Source: Novosphingobium guangzhouense (GTDB lineage Bacteria; Pseudomonadota; Alphaproteobacteria; Sphingomonadales; Sphingomonadaceae). From it: a DNA stretch of 64,000 nt. Numbering within the stretch: the first letter of the stretch is position 1; every line of letters starts with the position of its first letter. The notes below the pieces were generated by a model, which made no database searches, was not told the origin of the DNA, and was given only the letters and a program-made list of their open reading frames with translations. A program made the position numbers and the translations under genes. The stretch is from NCBI RefSeq assembly GCF_002896965.1, contig NZ_LYMM01000024.1, positions 55,526 to 119,525 of the forward strand, in the 5' to 3' direction. Of this stretch, positions 1 through 7,762 are shown in pieces.

Positions 1-81
1 GGGCAATGCACTGTTCCCGGCACAGGCGGTCATGGCCAGGTTGAGCAGTAGAACTGAGAAAATTCCCGTGATTTTCGGCAT
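1..81 (-). CDS. Truncated lipoprotein, N-terminal 27 codons only
   Basis: A minus-strand gene starts with ATG at 81 and runs off the window at position 1. The peptide begins MPKITGIFSVLL, stays hydrophobic and reaches a lipobox-like M-T-A-C with Cys20, so the product is probably a lipid-anchored envelope protein. A GGAAG ribosome-binding sequence lies five bases before the ATG. The neighbours are exopolysaccharide genes, so a polysaccharide-export lipoprotein is possible, but 27 residues do not identify a family. Confidence 0.6.
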   Translation of the reverse strand, partial: MPKITGIFSVLLLNLAMTACAGNSALP

Positions 82-252
82 GATGTCTTCCGAATTCGTC
101 GTGTCCAGGTCGTGCATGCAGCTTGGCTTTCAATTGGCCTTTTCTGCAAAGCAAGACCCGTTCGATGCCGATCTAATTCCTGATTAATTGCCCCGATTGG
201 GATCATTTTGTTCGCGCGCTTACAGGAGCAGAAGCCAACGATCCGTCAAAGA

Positions 253-278
253 ACGAGAGGGAGAATGCTCCCTCTCGT
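253..278 (-). terminator. Intrinsic terminator of the small RTX gene
   Basis: A perfect 11-bp inverted repeat (ACGAGAGGGAG with its complement) encloses the loop AATG. Read on the minus strand it is followed by TTCTTT. It sits 28 bases past the end of the minus-strand RTX gene and before the truncated lipoprotein gene, so it probably separates the two transcripts. Confidence 0.75.
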
Positions 279-305
279 CCGTAATTCTAAAGCGCCTCTG
301 CGGCA

Positions 306-746
306 TCAATTGTAGAAATTATAGTCTCCGAGCACGAGTTGGTTTCCATTCATCGAGCCGATGGCGATGACGTAGTCCAGGCCGGTATTCGTGCTGTGGA
401 TCGAGTAGAATTGAGCGTGGATGTCACCACCCGGACTGCTGCTGTTGTAGCCATAGCTGAGGAAGGTAATCGTCGAGCCGGCGCCAAACCCGTCAAGATA
501 GAGGAAGTCGTTGTTACCGGCTTCGTAAACTCCTGCCCCATAGAAGTCGTAGATGAAGTCCTGGGCTTTCCCGGTCATCGACGTCGCGCTGGAAAGCGCT
601 GGGTCCATGTCGGACAGGCGGATGACGAAGGCGTCACTGCCCCCTCCACCATAAAGGACGTCCACGCCCTTGCCGCCTGCAATGGCATCTTTGCCATCGG
701 TGCCCGAGATATAATTGACGTTTTCATCCCCTAAAAAAAACGGCAT
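306..746 (-). CDS. Small RTX (hemolysin-type calcium-binding) protein
   Basis: The product is 146 residues with no signal peptide. Residues about 14-42 contain glycine-aspartate nonapeptide-like repeats (GTDGKDAIAGG, YGGGGSDAF), the signature of RTX calcium-binding beta rolls exported by type I secretion. The remainder is an uncharacterised beta-rich C-terminal part. The start is well defined: AGGAGG lies five bases before the ATG. It is much shorter than RTX enzymes and has no catalytic domain, so it may be a structural or matrix protein, or a partner of the RTX-flanked GH16 enzyme at 3869. No type I secretion genes are in the window. Confidence 0.75.
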   Translation of the reverse strand: MPFFLGDENVNYISGTDGKDAIAGGKGVDVLYGGGGSDAFVIRLSDMDPALSSATSMTGKAQDFIYDFYGAGVYEAGNNDFLYLDGFGAGSTITFLSYGYNSSSPGGDIHAQFYSIHSTNTGLDYVIAIGSMNGNQLVLGDYNFYN

Positions 747-1216
747 GAATTCCTCCTGAGTATAAATACGGATAATCGCCGAACATATCAGTCAACCTGT
801 GATTTAATTCCGCCAGATTCGCGCATCGACTCTTGCGAAATTTGTATCAACGAATATTTACGGCATTTCCATTATAAGTCTAAACCAATTTGTTAAACAA
901 CAATTCCTGCTAAAGAAATTGGATGGATTCGGGTTTTAAATTATCCATATCGGATATTGTTGAGATTTTCCTGAGAGGTGTGTTGTGGAATTTTAATACG
1001 GGAAATGCGCCCGCTATTAGGCGCATCACTCTGTGAGCCGCGTTGGCGGGCCGGCGGGGTGCTTCGGATCGGTTCATATCGGATGCAAAGAGTCCTTCGG
1101 TTGGCGCCTGCCGTCGCCGTTTCAGGGGTATCGCAGTTGATTCGGCGGGGAGTTGGGCGGGCGGCTCAATCGCAGATCGTCGCGGCGGGCATGCGGCTTG
1201 GCGCAGGGCGCACGCG
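747..1216. other. Long divergent intergenic region, AT-rich on the left
   Basis: This 470-bp gap separates the divergent RTX and pyruvyl-transferase genes. The left half (about 780-960) is clearly richer in A and T than its surroundings and probably holds the promoters. A short inverted repeat, TTGTT and AACAA separated by AAAC, lies at 890-903. The right half (about 980-1216) is GC-rich with open frames but no recognisable protein; one frame ends with ATGA overlapping the next start. Confidence 0.5.
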
Positions 1217-2230
1217 ATGAAGTTGCTTCATTACCGACCATCGGTTCCGAACTTCGGTGACGATCTCAACGCTGAACTATGGCCGACGCTTGCGCCGGAT
1301 CTGTTCCTTGATACGGGCAGCGACGCCGCTTCTTACGAAGCGGCATTCGTCGGCATTGGCACCATAGTGGGTATCGACCCCGGGCAGGCTCGCGTTCTGC
1401 ACGTATTCTCCAGCGGAGCTGGCTACACCGATGTAAATCGATGGCGTTCCTGCCATGTCGATTATCATTGCGTCCGTGGCCCCGTAACAGCCCGCCTATT
1501 GGATCTGAATGCGGACAGAGTGTTGACTGATGGCGCAATCCTCGCGCCATTGCTGCGCCGTTTCAGGCCTCGTGAAACGGACCTTCAGGGCGGGGTCGCA
1601 GTGGTTCCCCACTTCGAGACCATGGATTTTCCTGGATGGCGTGAGGCCGTGCAGATGGCCGGGTTCACGCTTGTGGACCCTCGGGGCACGCCGGAATCGG
1701 TAATTCGCTGCCTAGCCGGCGCACGGCTAGTGCTGACGGAGTCATTGCACGGCGCAATTATTGCGGATGCGTTCGGTGTTCCCTGGCGGGGCTTTGCGGT
1801 TTCGCGAAATTTCTCGACTGCAAAGTGGGCTGACTGGGCGGCATCGCTCGATTTGAAGGTTGATATCGCTCTGGTGCCGCCACCAGACCCTGTGCAGTTG
1901 TTCCGCTTCGGGAGACGTGCGGAGCCGTTCGGTTCATTAATCCAGCTTCGCGAGGATACCGCATCGCAGGAATTTCGGCACAGGATTGTATCAGATCCGC
2001 GCGCACCATTCCTGAAGGCTCAGGCCAAGCGCGTGGCGGAGGCATTGCCCATGGTCCGACGTGTGCTGGGGTATAACGCGGAACGTACTGCGCAGGCATT
2101 GACTGACGTGGCGGCGCTTGAACCCTATTGCAGTTCGGCCGTTCGCCGCGAAAGCCTGCGCGACGCGATGCTGTCTCGGTTGGAGGCATTGGCCGTAAGG
2201 GCAGGAATTTCGGCAGCCGTTGCCGTGTGA
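1217..2230 (+). CDS. Polysaccharide pyruvyl transferase family protein (ExoV-like)
   Basis: The 337-residue product starts MKLLHYR followed by N-F-G-D-D-L-N, the typical N-terminus of the polysaccharide pyruvyl transferase / ExoV family, which adds ketal-linked pyruvate to sugars of exopolysaccharide repeat units in the cytoplasm. The motif T-E-S-L-H-G-A-I-I-A-D-A-F-G-V-P (about residues 174-189) is the conserved family core. The start at 1217 was chosen because the open frame upstream (from 1043) encodes an arginine-rich, unlikely extension, whereas the family begins at MKLL. No strong ribosome-binding site is visible. Context is acyltransferases and a polymerase-like gene, consistent with decoration of an acidic polysaccharide. 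Confidence 0.8.
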   Translation: MKLLHYRPSVPNFGDDLNAELWPTLAPDLFLDTGSDAASYEAAFVGIGTIVGIDPGQARVLHVFSSGAGYTDVNRWRSCHVDYHCVRGPVTARLLDLNADRVLTDGAILAPLLRRFRPRETDLQGGVAVVPHFETMDFPGWREAVQMAGFTLVDPRGTPESVIRCLAGARLVLTESLHGAIIADAFGVPWRGFAVSRNFSTAKWADWAASLDLKVDIALVPPPDPVQLFRFGRRAEPFGSLIQLREDTASQEFRHRIVSDPRAPFLKAQAKRVAEALPMVRRVLGYNAERTAQALTDVAALEPYCSSAVRRESLRDAMLSRLEALAVRAGISAAVAV

Positions 2231-2300
2231 GTGGTCTCCGGGAGGGCTGCAGAGGCCTTATTTAACCTGATCAAAGGATTTCTGCGGTAGCAGAGGGAGG

Positions 2301-2456
2301 ATGTCTCAAGCACCTCCCCCACGTTCGGCTGTTCGGCCGGCCAGACCATCGGCAGTGGTAGGCGCGCGGCCGATACTGTGGCGCGGTTGGCTTGTGGGTG
2401 CGACCATCAGCCTCGCACTTTGGGGCGGGGTGGCGGTTCTTTTCCTGAACTTCTGA
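2301..2456 (+). CDS. Small single-span membrane protein in exopolysaccharide cluster
   Basis: A 51-codon frame starts with ATG directly after GAGGGAGG. The N-terminal half is rich in Pro and Arg; the C-terminal half (about residues 28-51, from WRGWLVGAT to the terminal NF) forms one transmembrane segment. Codon usage resembles the neighbours. It lies between the pyruvyl transferase and the acyltransferase on the same strand. I do not recognise a family. The ribosome-binding sequence is unusually close to the start, so it may be poorly translated or the frame may be fortuitous. Confidence 0.45.
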   Translation: MSQAPPPRSAVRPARPSAVVGARPILWRGWLVGATISLALWGGVAVLFLNF

Positions 2457-2650
2457 TGCGGCGCGGCGCCAGCCGCGCCAAAGTTTTCGGGATTCTCGGG
2501 GCAGGCCTTGGGCGATTGCCTGTATTTTGGATGCACTTCAGATTGAGAGACGTCCCGCAAAGTTCCTAGTCTGATTCCGTTGGGCCCGTGTCAGTTCTGT
2601 GCTGCGGGCGGCGCGATCGCATCTCGGATCGCGCAGGGGCGGAGTGCATC

Positions 2651-3766
2651 GTGAGCAGAAACTTATCGGTATTTCTCGATCTGCTGCGCTTGTTCGCGGC
2701 GATGCTGGTTCTTATCGGGCACGCGGGCGAAGTCTATCAGCTGCAGCTTCCCGCGATGATCGGGCACAGTGCGAAAGAAGGTGTAGCAATATTCTTCGTT
2801 CTGTCTGGATTTGTGATCGCTTTCGTTGCGCAAAATAAGGAGAAAGACTGGCGTGCATTCGCCAGGGCGCGTGCATTGCGGATGTATTCAGTCGTACCAT
2901 TGGCTGTTGCCGTGCTTGTCTTATGCTATGCCTTGGGTGTTGCATTCGACCCTCAGGCTTACGCTGCAGGAAGCGTAAGCCTGCGCGCGGGGGCTATTGG
3001 AGAGCCGCCGGGCGGGTGGCTTTTGCTGCGCTATCTCACGTTCACTAACGAGATCTGGTTTGATCGTGCGATGATCAGCACGGGCGCGCCGTTCTGGTCC
3101 CTCGGGTACGAGGTTGCGTACTATGTTGGCTTCGCCGTCATGTTTTATGGCAGGGGCGTCAGGCGTTGGGTGCTTGCCGGCCTATGGCTGGCCGTGTGCG
3201 GGCCGCGTATCATCCTTGCTTTCCCGCTCTGGCTGCTGGGTGTTGCTGCCTGGAGCGTGGTTCGCCGGGGCATGCGGATGAAGCGTGCGCATGCGCTGGC
3301 CGCGCTATCGCTGGTCGCGCTGACTGCGATAATTTTGCGCAAGTGGTGCGCGGCTGTGGCGATGCCGCTATTCGAATGGGCAGAGGCGGGCCGACTGGCT
3401 GCGAGCATGGGCTACTATTTATCGTTGGGCCTGTTGTTGGCGGCAGCGATAGTGATTTTAGCATCTGCTGCAGTCGACCGTTCGATCTGGCCGCGGCGGC
3501 TGGAGGGAGTCGTTCGCTTCTGTGCCGGCGCCAGCTTTACGCTCTACATCGCTCATCTGCCGGTAATGGTGCTGATCTCGGTGATGTGGCCGGGCAGTAA
3601 TGGATCGCTGTTGGGAGGTTTGACGGCGACAGCGTTGACGTTTGTAATCACATTGAGCTTGGCTGAACTGGGTGAGCGCCGCAAGGCTGGCTACGCCAAG
3701 TTTTTCTCAAAAATATCAATGTGGGTGCCAGTAAAGAATAAAGAGTCGATCCCTGCAATCGATTAA
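2651..3766 (+). CDS. Membrane acyltransferase (acyltransferase 3 family)
   Basis: The 371-residue polytopic protein begins with a family-typical first helix: F-L-D-L-L-R-L-F-A-A then L-I-G-H-A, whose His is the conserved catalytic residue of acyltransferase 3 (OafA/ExoZ-like) enzymes that put acetyl or similar groups on envelope sugars. About ten hydrophobic segments follow; G-V-A-I-F-F-V-L-S-G-F is the second signature. The GTG at 2651 is preferred because GGCGGAG lies about seven bases upstream and the longer frame from 2588 adds a polar, cysteine- and arginine-rich stretch. It probably modifies the same polysaccharide as the pyruvyl transferase. Confidence 0.8.
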   Translation: MSRNLSVFLDLLRLFAAMLVLIGHAGEVYQLQLPAMIGHSAKEGVAIFFVLSGFVIAFVAQNKEKDWRAFARARALRMYSVVPLAVAVLVLCYALGVAFDPQAYAAGSVSLRAGAIGEPPGGWLLLRYLTFTNEIWFDRAMISTGAPFWSLGYEVAYYVGFAVMFYGRGVRRWVLAGLWLAVCGPRIILAFPLWLLGVAAWSVVRRGMRMKRAHALAALSLVALTAIILRKWCAAVAMPLFEWAEAGRLAASMGYYLSLGLLLAAAIVILASAAVDRSIWPRRLEGVVRFCAGASFTLYIAHLPVMVLISVMWPGSNGSLLGGLTATALTFVITLSLAELGERRKAGYAKFFSKISMWVPVKNKESIPAID

Positions 3767-3868
3767 ACTCCGTTTACCACAGTCCTTATGCCGCCATTGT
3801 GAATGGCTGTCTTATTCAAATCCTCGACACGGCAAAGCAATTGAGCTTGCGTGACGGGGATTTAGATA

Positions 3869-6571
3869 ATGTCTTTTTCTTATAAGAACGCATTCGGGGT
3901 TTTACTTAACAGCTCTTCGGCGGCTGTAAACTCGTTCTTCGGCACTGGCGGCGCGGACTCTCTCAAGGGAACTGCAAAAGCCGATATCATGCGCGGCTAC
4001 GGCGGCGGTGACAGCTATTATGGTGGGGCAGGCGATGACACGTATGTCGTCTCGTCGATCAAGGACAAGGTGTTTGAGGCCAAGGGCGAGGGCGTCGATA
4101 CCGTCCGTTCGTCAGTTTATCACATTCTGGGCGCGAACGTTGAAAACCTGATCCTCGAAGGCAATCAGGCCTGGTACGGCGGCGGCAATGACCTTGATAA
4201 CGTCATTGTCGGCAATGAATATGCCCAGCAGATCAACGGCGGCGCCGGAAACGACGTACTGATCGGTGGCGGCGGCGCGGACAGGTTTATCGTGACGGCC
4301 GGTAACGGCAGCGACGTGATCATGGATTTCGCATCGGGAATCGACAAGATTCAGCTTGGCGGATACGGCGTCACCGCTTTCAAGCAGATCCAGTCGATCG
4401 CGCAGCAGGTCGGCAATGATACCGTCCTTCATTTCGGGAACGGCGAGGATCTGATCCTTCGCAACGTGCAGGCGACCCGCCTCGCCGCGACTGACTTCAC
4501 TTACGAGCTTGATCGCTCCGCCTTTGTCCAGTCGTTCGGCGACGAGTTCAATTCGCTCAGCCTCTATTCCAAGGGCGGAACCTGGCGCACGGAATTCGGG
4601 AACGGCGGTCCGGGCACGATTGCCAGCCGCACCTTGCGCACCGAAGCGCAGCTCTATTTCGATGAGGATTGGGGCGGCACCGGCAAGAAGGCGCTGGGCG
4701 TGAACCCGTTTTCGATCGACGACGGCGTGCTGACCATCACGGCAGAGCGCGCGAGCAGCGATATCCTGCAGTACATGGACGGCCACACCTGGACCTCCGG
4801 ACTTCTGACGTCGAAGTTCACGTTCGCGCAGCAGTACGGTTACTTCGAGATCCGAGCGCAGATGCCTTCTGGCAATGGCTTCTGGCCGGCCTTCTGGCTG
4901 CTGCCAACCGACAACAGCTGGCCCCCCGAACTCGACATTTTCGAGCAGCATGGCAAGGATCCGAACGTCCTTTACATGACCACGCACGGCACCAGCACGC
5001 CGGGGAAGACCATGGAGGCACAAGACCGCGCGGTACTGGATACGACGCAGTTCCACACCTATGGTGTCGATTGGAACGGCGAGCGGATCATCTACTACAT
5101 CGACGGCATGGAAGTGGCGCGGCAGGCGACACCTGCGGCGATGAAGAAGGAAATGTACATGCTCGTCAACCTTGCTGTTGGCGGCACCGAAAGCTGGAGC
5201 GGGCCAAGCGATGCAAGCACGCCTACCGGCGAGATGAAGATCGACTACATCCGCGCCTATCGCACGTCGGACACGGTGTCGACGACGAGCAATGGCAAGC
5301 ACGTGGTTTACACGCCGACGGCATCGAGCAATGCGCCCCAGCCCGTGAGCACGACGCCCGAACCCGCAACGCCGGTGACGACCACTCCCCCAGTGACGAC
5401 CCCGACTCCTGCTCCTACCACCACTGCACCGGTGCAGTCTTCGAACGGCACGATTACGGGCAAGGTCTATAACGGCACCAGCGGCAACGACGTGTTCCGC
5501 GTCAGTTCGCGACTGGACAAGGTGGTCGAGGCGCTGAATGGCGGCACGGACACCGTATTCGCAAGTGACAGCTACGTGCTGGGGGACAATGTCGAGAACC
5601 TGACGCTGAGCGGCGACAAGGCGCTCGATGGCACGGGAAATGCGCTCGACAATCGCCTTGTGGGCAACAGCGCCGTGAACTTGCTGAAGGGCATGGCCGG
5701 TAATGACTATCTTGATGGTGCCGGCGGTGCCGATACTCTGATGGGTGGCATCGGTGACGATATCTATCGTGTCGACGACAAGGCGGTGAAAATCGTAGAG
5801 TATGCCAACGAAGGCTCGGACCTGGTGGTCAGTTCGGTCAGCTACACCCTTTCTGCCAACGTGGAGAACCTGCGTCTCGATGGAACCGCCAGCATCAACG
5901 GCATCGGCAACGCTGAAGCCAACCGTCTGATCGGCAATGGTGGCAATAACGTGCTGAACGGCCTTGGCGGTAATGACTACATCGATGGCGGTGCAGGCAA
6001 CGACACGCTGATCGGCGGCAAGGGGGATGACGTCTATGTCGTCGACTCGACTGGCGACCGCGTGCTTGAAAATGCAGACGAAGGCAACGATACTGTCATG
6101 TCTGCGGTCAGCTTCACGCTGCCGGCCAATGTCGAGACGCTGCGCCTGACTGGTGCGGCGGCGATCAACGGGGCCGGTAATGCACTGTCCAACAAGCTTT
6201 ACGGCAATGCCGCCGCAAACAAGCTTTTCGGCTGGGCTGGCGATGACCTTCTTGATGGCGGCGCAGGCAATGACGTGCTGAACGGCGGTGCCGGCACCGA
6301 TACGCTGACCGGCGGGGCAGGGGCAGATACTTTCGTGTTCTCGACCGGTTATGGGAAGGACAACGTGACCGACTTCCAGCATGGCGTTGACAAGCTGGTA
6401 CTGGTGAACGTGAAGTCCAGCGCAGTGTCGATCAGCCATACGGCCACGGCGACGGTGGTTTCGATCGGGGCGGACAAGATTACCCTGACCGGCGACACAC
6501 AATTTGGCCTGTCGGATATCACGTATATGACGACCGGCGAATACAACAGCACGCTTGGCCTGATGGCCTGA
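3869..6571 (+). CDS. Secreted GH16 glycanase flanked by RTX calcium-binding domains
   Basis: The 900-residue protein has three parts. Residues about 20-200 are an RTX domain (for example GGAGDDTYVV). Residues about 225-465 are a glycoside hydrolase family 16 domain with the catalytic signature E354-L-D356-I-F-E359, so nucleophile and acid/base are intact. A Pro/Thr-rich linker (about 480-525) leads to a long C-terminal RTX domain (about 530-880) with several GGAGNDTLIGG-like repeats. There is no N-terminal signal peptide, as expected for type I secretion. The layout resembles rhizobial ExsH-type beta-glycanases that trim succinoglycan, and its place among exopolysaccharide genes supports a role in polymer length control or release. 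The exact glycosidic bond cut is not shown by sequence. Confidence 0.88.
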   Translation: MSFSYKNAFGVLLNSSSAAVNSFFGTGGADSLKGTAKADIMRGYGGGDSYYGGAGDDTYVVSSIKDKVFEAKGEGVDTVRSSVYHILGANVENLILEGNQAWYGGGNDLDNVIVGNEYAQQINGGAGNDVLIGGGGADRFIVTAGNGSDVIMDFASGIDKIQLGGYGVTAFKQIQSIAQQVGNDTVLHFGNGEDLILRNVQATRLAATDFTYELDRSAFVQSFGDEFNSLSLYSKGGTWRTEFGNGGPGTIASRTLRTEAQLYFDEDWGGTGKKALGVNPFSIDDGVLTITAERASSDILQYMDGHTWTSGLLTSKFTFAQQYGYFEIRAQMPSGNGFWPAFWLLPTDNSWPPELDIFEQHGKDPNVLYMTTHGTSTPGKTMEAQDRAVLDTTQFHTYGVDWNGERIIYYIDGMEVARQATPAAMKKEMYMLVNLAVGGTESWSGPSDASTPTGEMKIDYIRAYRTSDTVSTTSNGKHVVYTPTASSNAPQPVSTTPEPATPVTTTPPVTTPTPAPTTTAPVQSSNGTITGKVYNGTSGNDVFRVSSRLDKVVEALNGGTDTVFASDSYVLGDNVENLTLSGDKALDGTGNALDNRLVGNSAVNLLKGMAGNDYLDGAGGADTLMGGIGDDIYRVDDKAVKIVEYANEGSDLVVSSVSYTLSANVENLRLDGTASINGIGNAEANRLIGNGGNNVLNGLGGNDYIDGGAGNDTLIGGKGDDVYVVDSTGDRVLENADEGNDTVMSAVSFTLPANVETLRLTGAAAINGAGNALSNKLYGNAAANKLFGWAGDDLLDGGAGNDVLNGGAGTDTLTGGAGADTFVFSTGYGKDNVTDFQHGVDKLVLVNVKSSAVSISHTATATVVSIGADKITLTGDTQFGLSDITYMTTGEYNSTLGLMA

Positions 6572-6650
6572 TCGATCCGGGGGTAATTATCTCCGAAACG
6601 AAATCATCTTTCCGCTCGCGGCGTCGACCGCCCTGTCGGAGGGATGTATC

Positions 6651-6683
6651 GAGGCCGGGATACGATGTTCGTATCTCGGCTTC
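6651..6683 (+). terminator. Strong 15-bp hairpin between GH16 gene and acyltransferase
   Basis: Two 15-base arms (GAGGCCGGGATACGA and TCGTATCTCGGCTTC) pair completely as RNA, including two G-U wobbles, around the loop TGT. It lies after the GH16 stop and ends one base before the GAGG ribosome-binding sequence of the next gene. There is no following U-run, so it may act as a processing or stability element, attenuator or weak terminator rather than a classical terminator. Confidence 0.6.
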
Positions 6684-6697
6684 GAGGCGTTTGACGC

Positions 6698-7762
6698 ATG
6701 CTTCTCAACATCCAGGCATTAAGGGCGCTGGCAGCCTTGCTAGTCGTGATCGTTCATCTCGAAGCGTTGGGTGTCGTACTTGGGTTGGGCAAAGGTGTGT
6801 TCAACCTTTTTGCGGTAGGTGTCGATCTGTTCTTCGTCATCAGCGGCTTCATCATGGTTCATACGACGTCGCGCAGGGCAGTCACTCCGGCCGGCTTCCT
6901 GACCAGCCGGTTGGTGCGCATCGCGCCGCTTTACTGGACCTTGACGGTTGCGGTGTTCGCTCTGGCGCTGGCCTGGCCTGCGTTGCTGGGAACTACGCGC
7001 GCGGACTGGGGGGCGCTGGTGCGTTCCCTTGCCTTCATCCCCGGGGAGCGGGCGGACGGAACCGTGCGGCCGATCCTGTTTGTTGGCTGGTCACTCAACC
7101 TAGAAATGGCCTTCTACGTTGTATTTGCCTTTACGCTGATCGTTCGCGACGTGGTGGGCCGGGTAATCCTGGGCGCGGCAGTGCTGGCCTCGGCGGTATG
7201 TCTGGGCATCGTGCTGCGTCCATATCTTGGTTTTGAACTGCGCTTCCTGACGCAGCCGATACTGCTGGAGTTTGCAGCCGGAATGATCGTCGGCCTGCTA
7301 TATCCTCTTCTCCCGGCTTCACGCGCGGCAGCCTGGGGTGCGGCAGTCACCGGGGGCATTGCCCTTATCGTGCTGGTAATCGCAGCCCGGTGGCCGCTGC
7401 CGGGTGGCTGGCCGGTGTCGTTGTTACCGGCTTCCATCGCTGTGCTGGCCGCGCTTGTCGCTGAAAGGGGAGGACTGGCCGTCGCATGGCAACCTGTTCA
7501 GGCGATCGGGGCGGCAAGCTACGCGCTCTATCTGACACATCCCTTCGTCACACAGGCGGCAACGATAGCGGCAGAACGGTTCGGGATGCTGAATGCCGCT
7601 ACTGCGCCGTTGTGGATGGTCGGCGCGCTGGGCAGTTCCGTTGCTGTAGGAGGGCTGGCGCACCGACAGCTTGAGCGTCCGCTTGGCCGTCTGCTGCAGG
7701 CCGCGCTATCGTCGGCAAGTATCCTTTCTCGCCGCTCACCTGGGATGGAGGCGATACGATGA
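6698..7762 (+). CDS. Membrane acyltransferase (ExoZ/OafA-like)
   Basis: The 354-residue polytopic protein opens with N-I-Q-A-L-R-A-L-A-A and V-I-V-H, with the conserved catalytic His of acyltransferase 3 proteins near residue 20, followed by G-V-D-L-F-F-V-I-S-G-F. R-I-A-P-L-Y-W-T is the third family motif. About ten transmembrane segments are visible. Closest in style to ExoZ, which acetylates succinoglycan. GAGG lies eight bases before the ATG. Its stop overlaps the start of the polymerase-like gene (ATGA), so the two are translationally coupled. It is the second acyltransferase of the cluster; the two probably modify different positions. Confidence 0.82.
   Translation: MLLNIQALRALAALLVVIVHLEALGVVLGLGKGVFNLFAVGVDLFFVISGFIMVHTTSRRAVTPAGFLTSRLVRIAPLYWTLTVAVFALALAWPALLGTTRADWGALVRSLAFIPGERADGTVRPILFVGWSLNLEMAFYVVFAFTLIVRDVVGRVILGAAVLASAVCLGIVLRPYLGFELRFLTQPILLEFAAGMIVGLLYPLLPASRAAAWGAAVTGGIALIVLVIAARWPLPGGWPVSLLPASIAVLAALVAERGGLAVAWQPVQAIGAASYALYLTHPFVTQAATIAAERFGMLNAATAPLWMVGALGSSVAVGGLAHRQLERPLGRLLQAALSSASILSRRSPGMEAIR

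Noticed and set aside
978..1220. 80-codon frame ending with ATGA on the pyruvyl-transferase start
   Set aside because: The junction looks like translational coupling, but the peptide is Arg-rich without recognisable features and has no ribosome-binding site.
4112..6502. Long minus-strand open frame opposite the GH16 gene
   Set aside because: It mirrors the repetitive RTX codons, has no family motif and lies fully opposite a clear enzyme gene.
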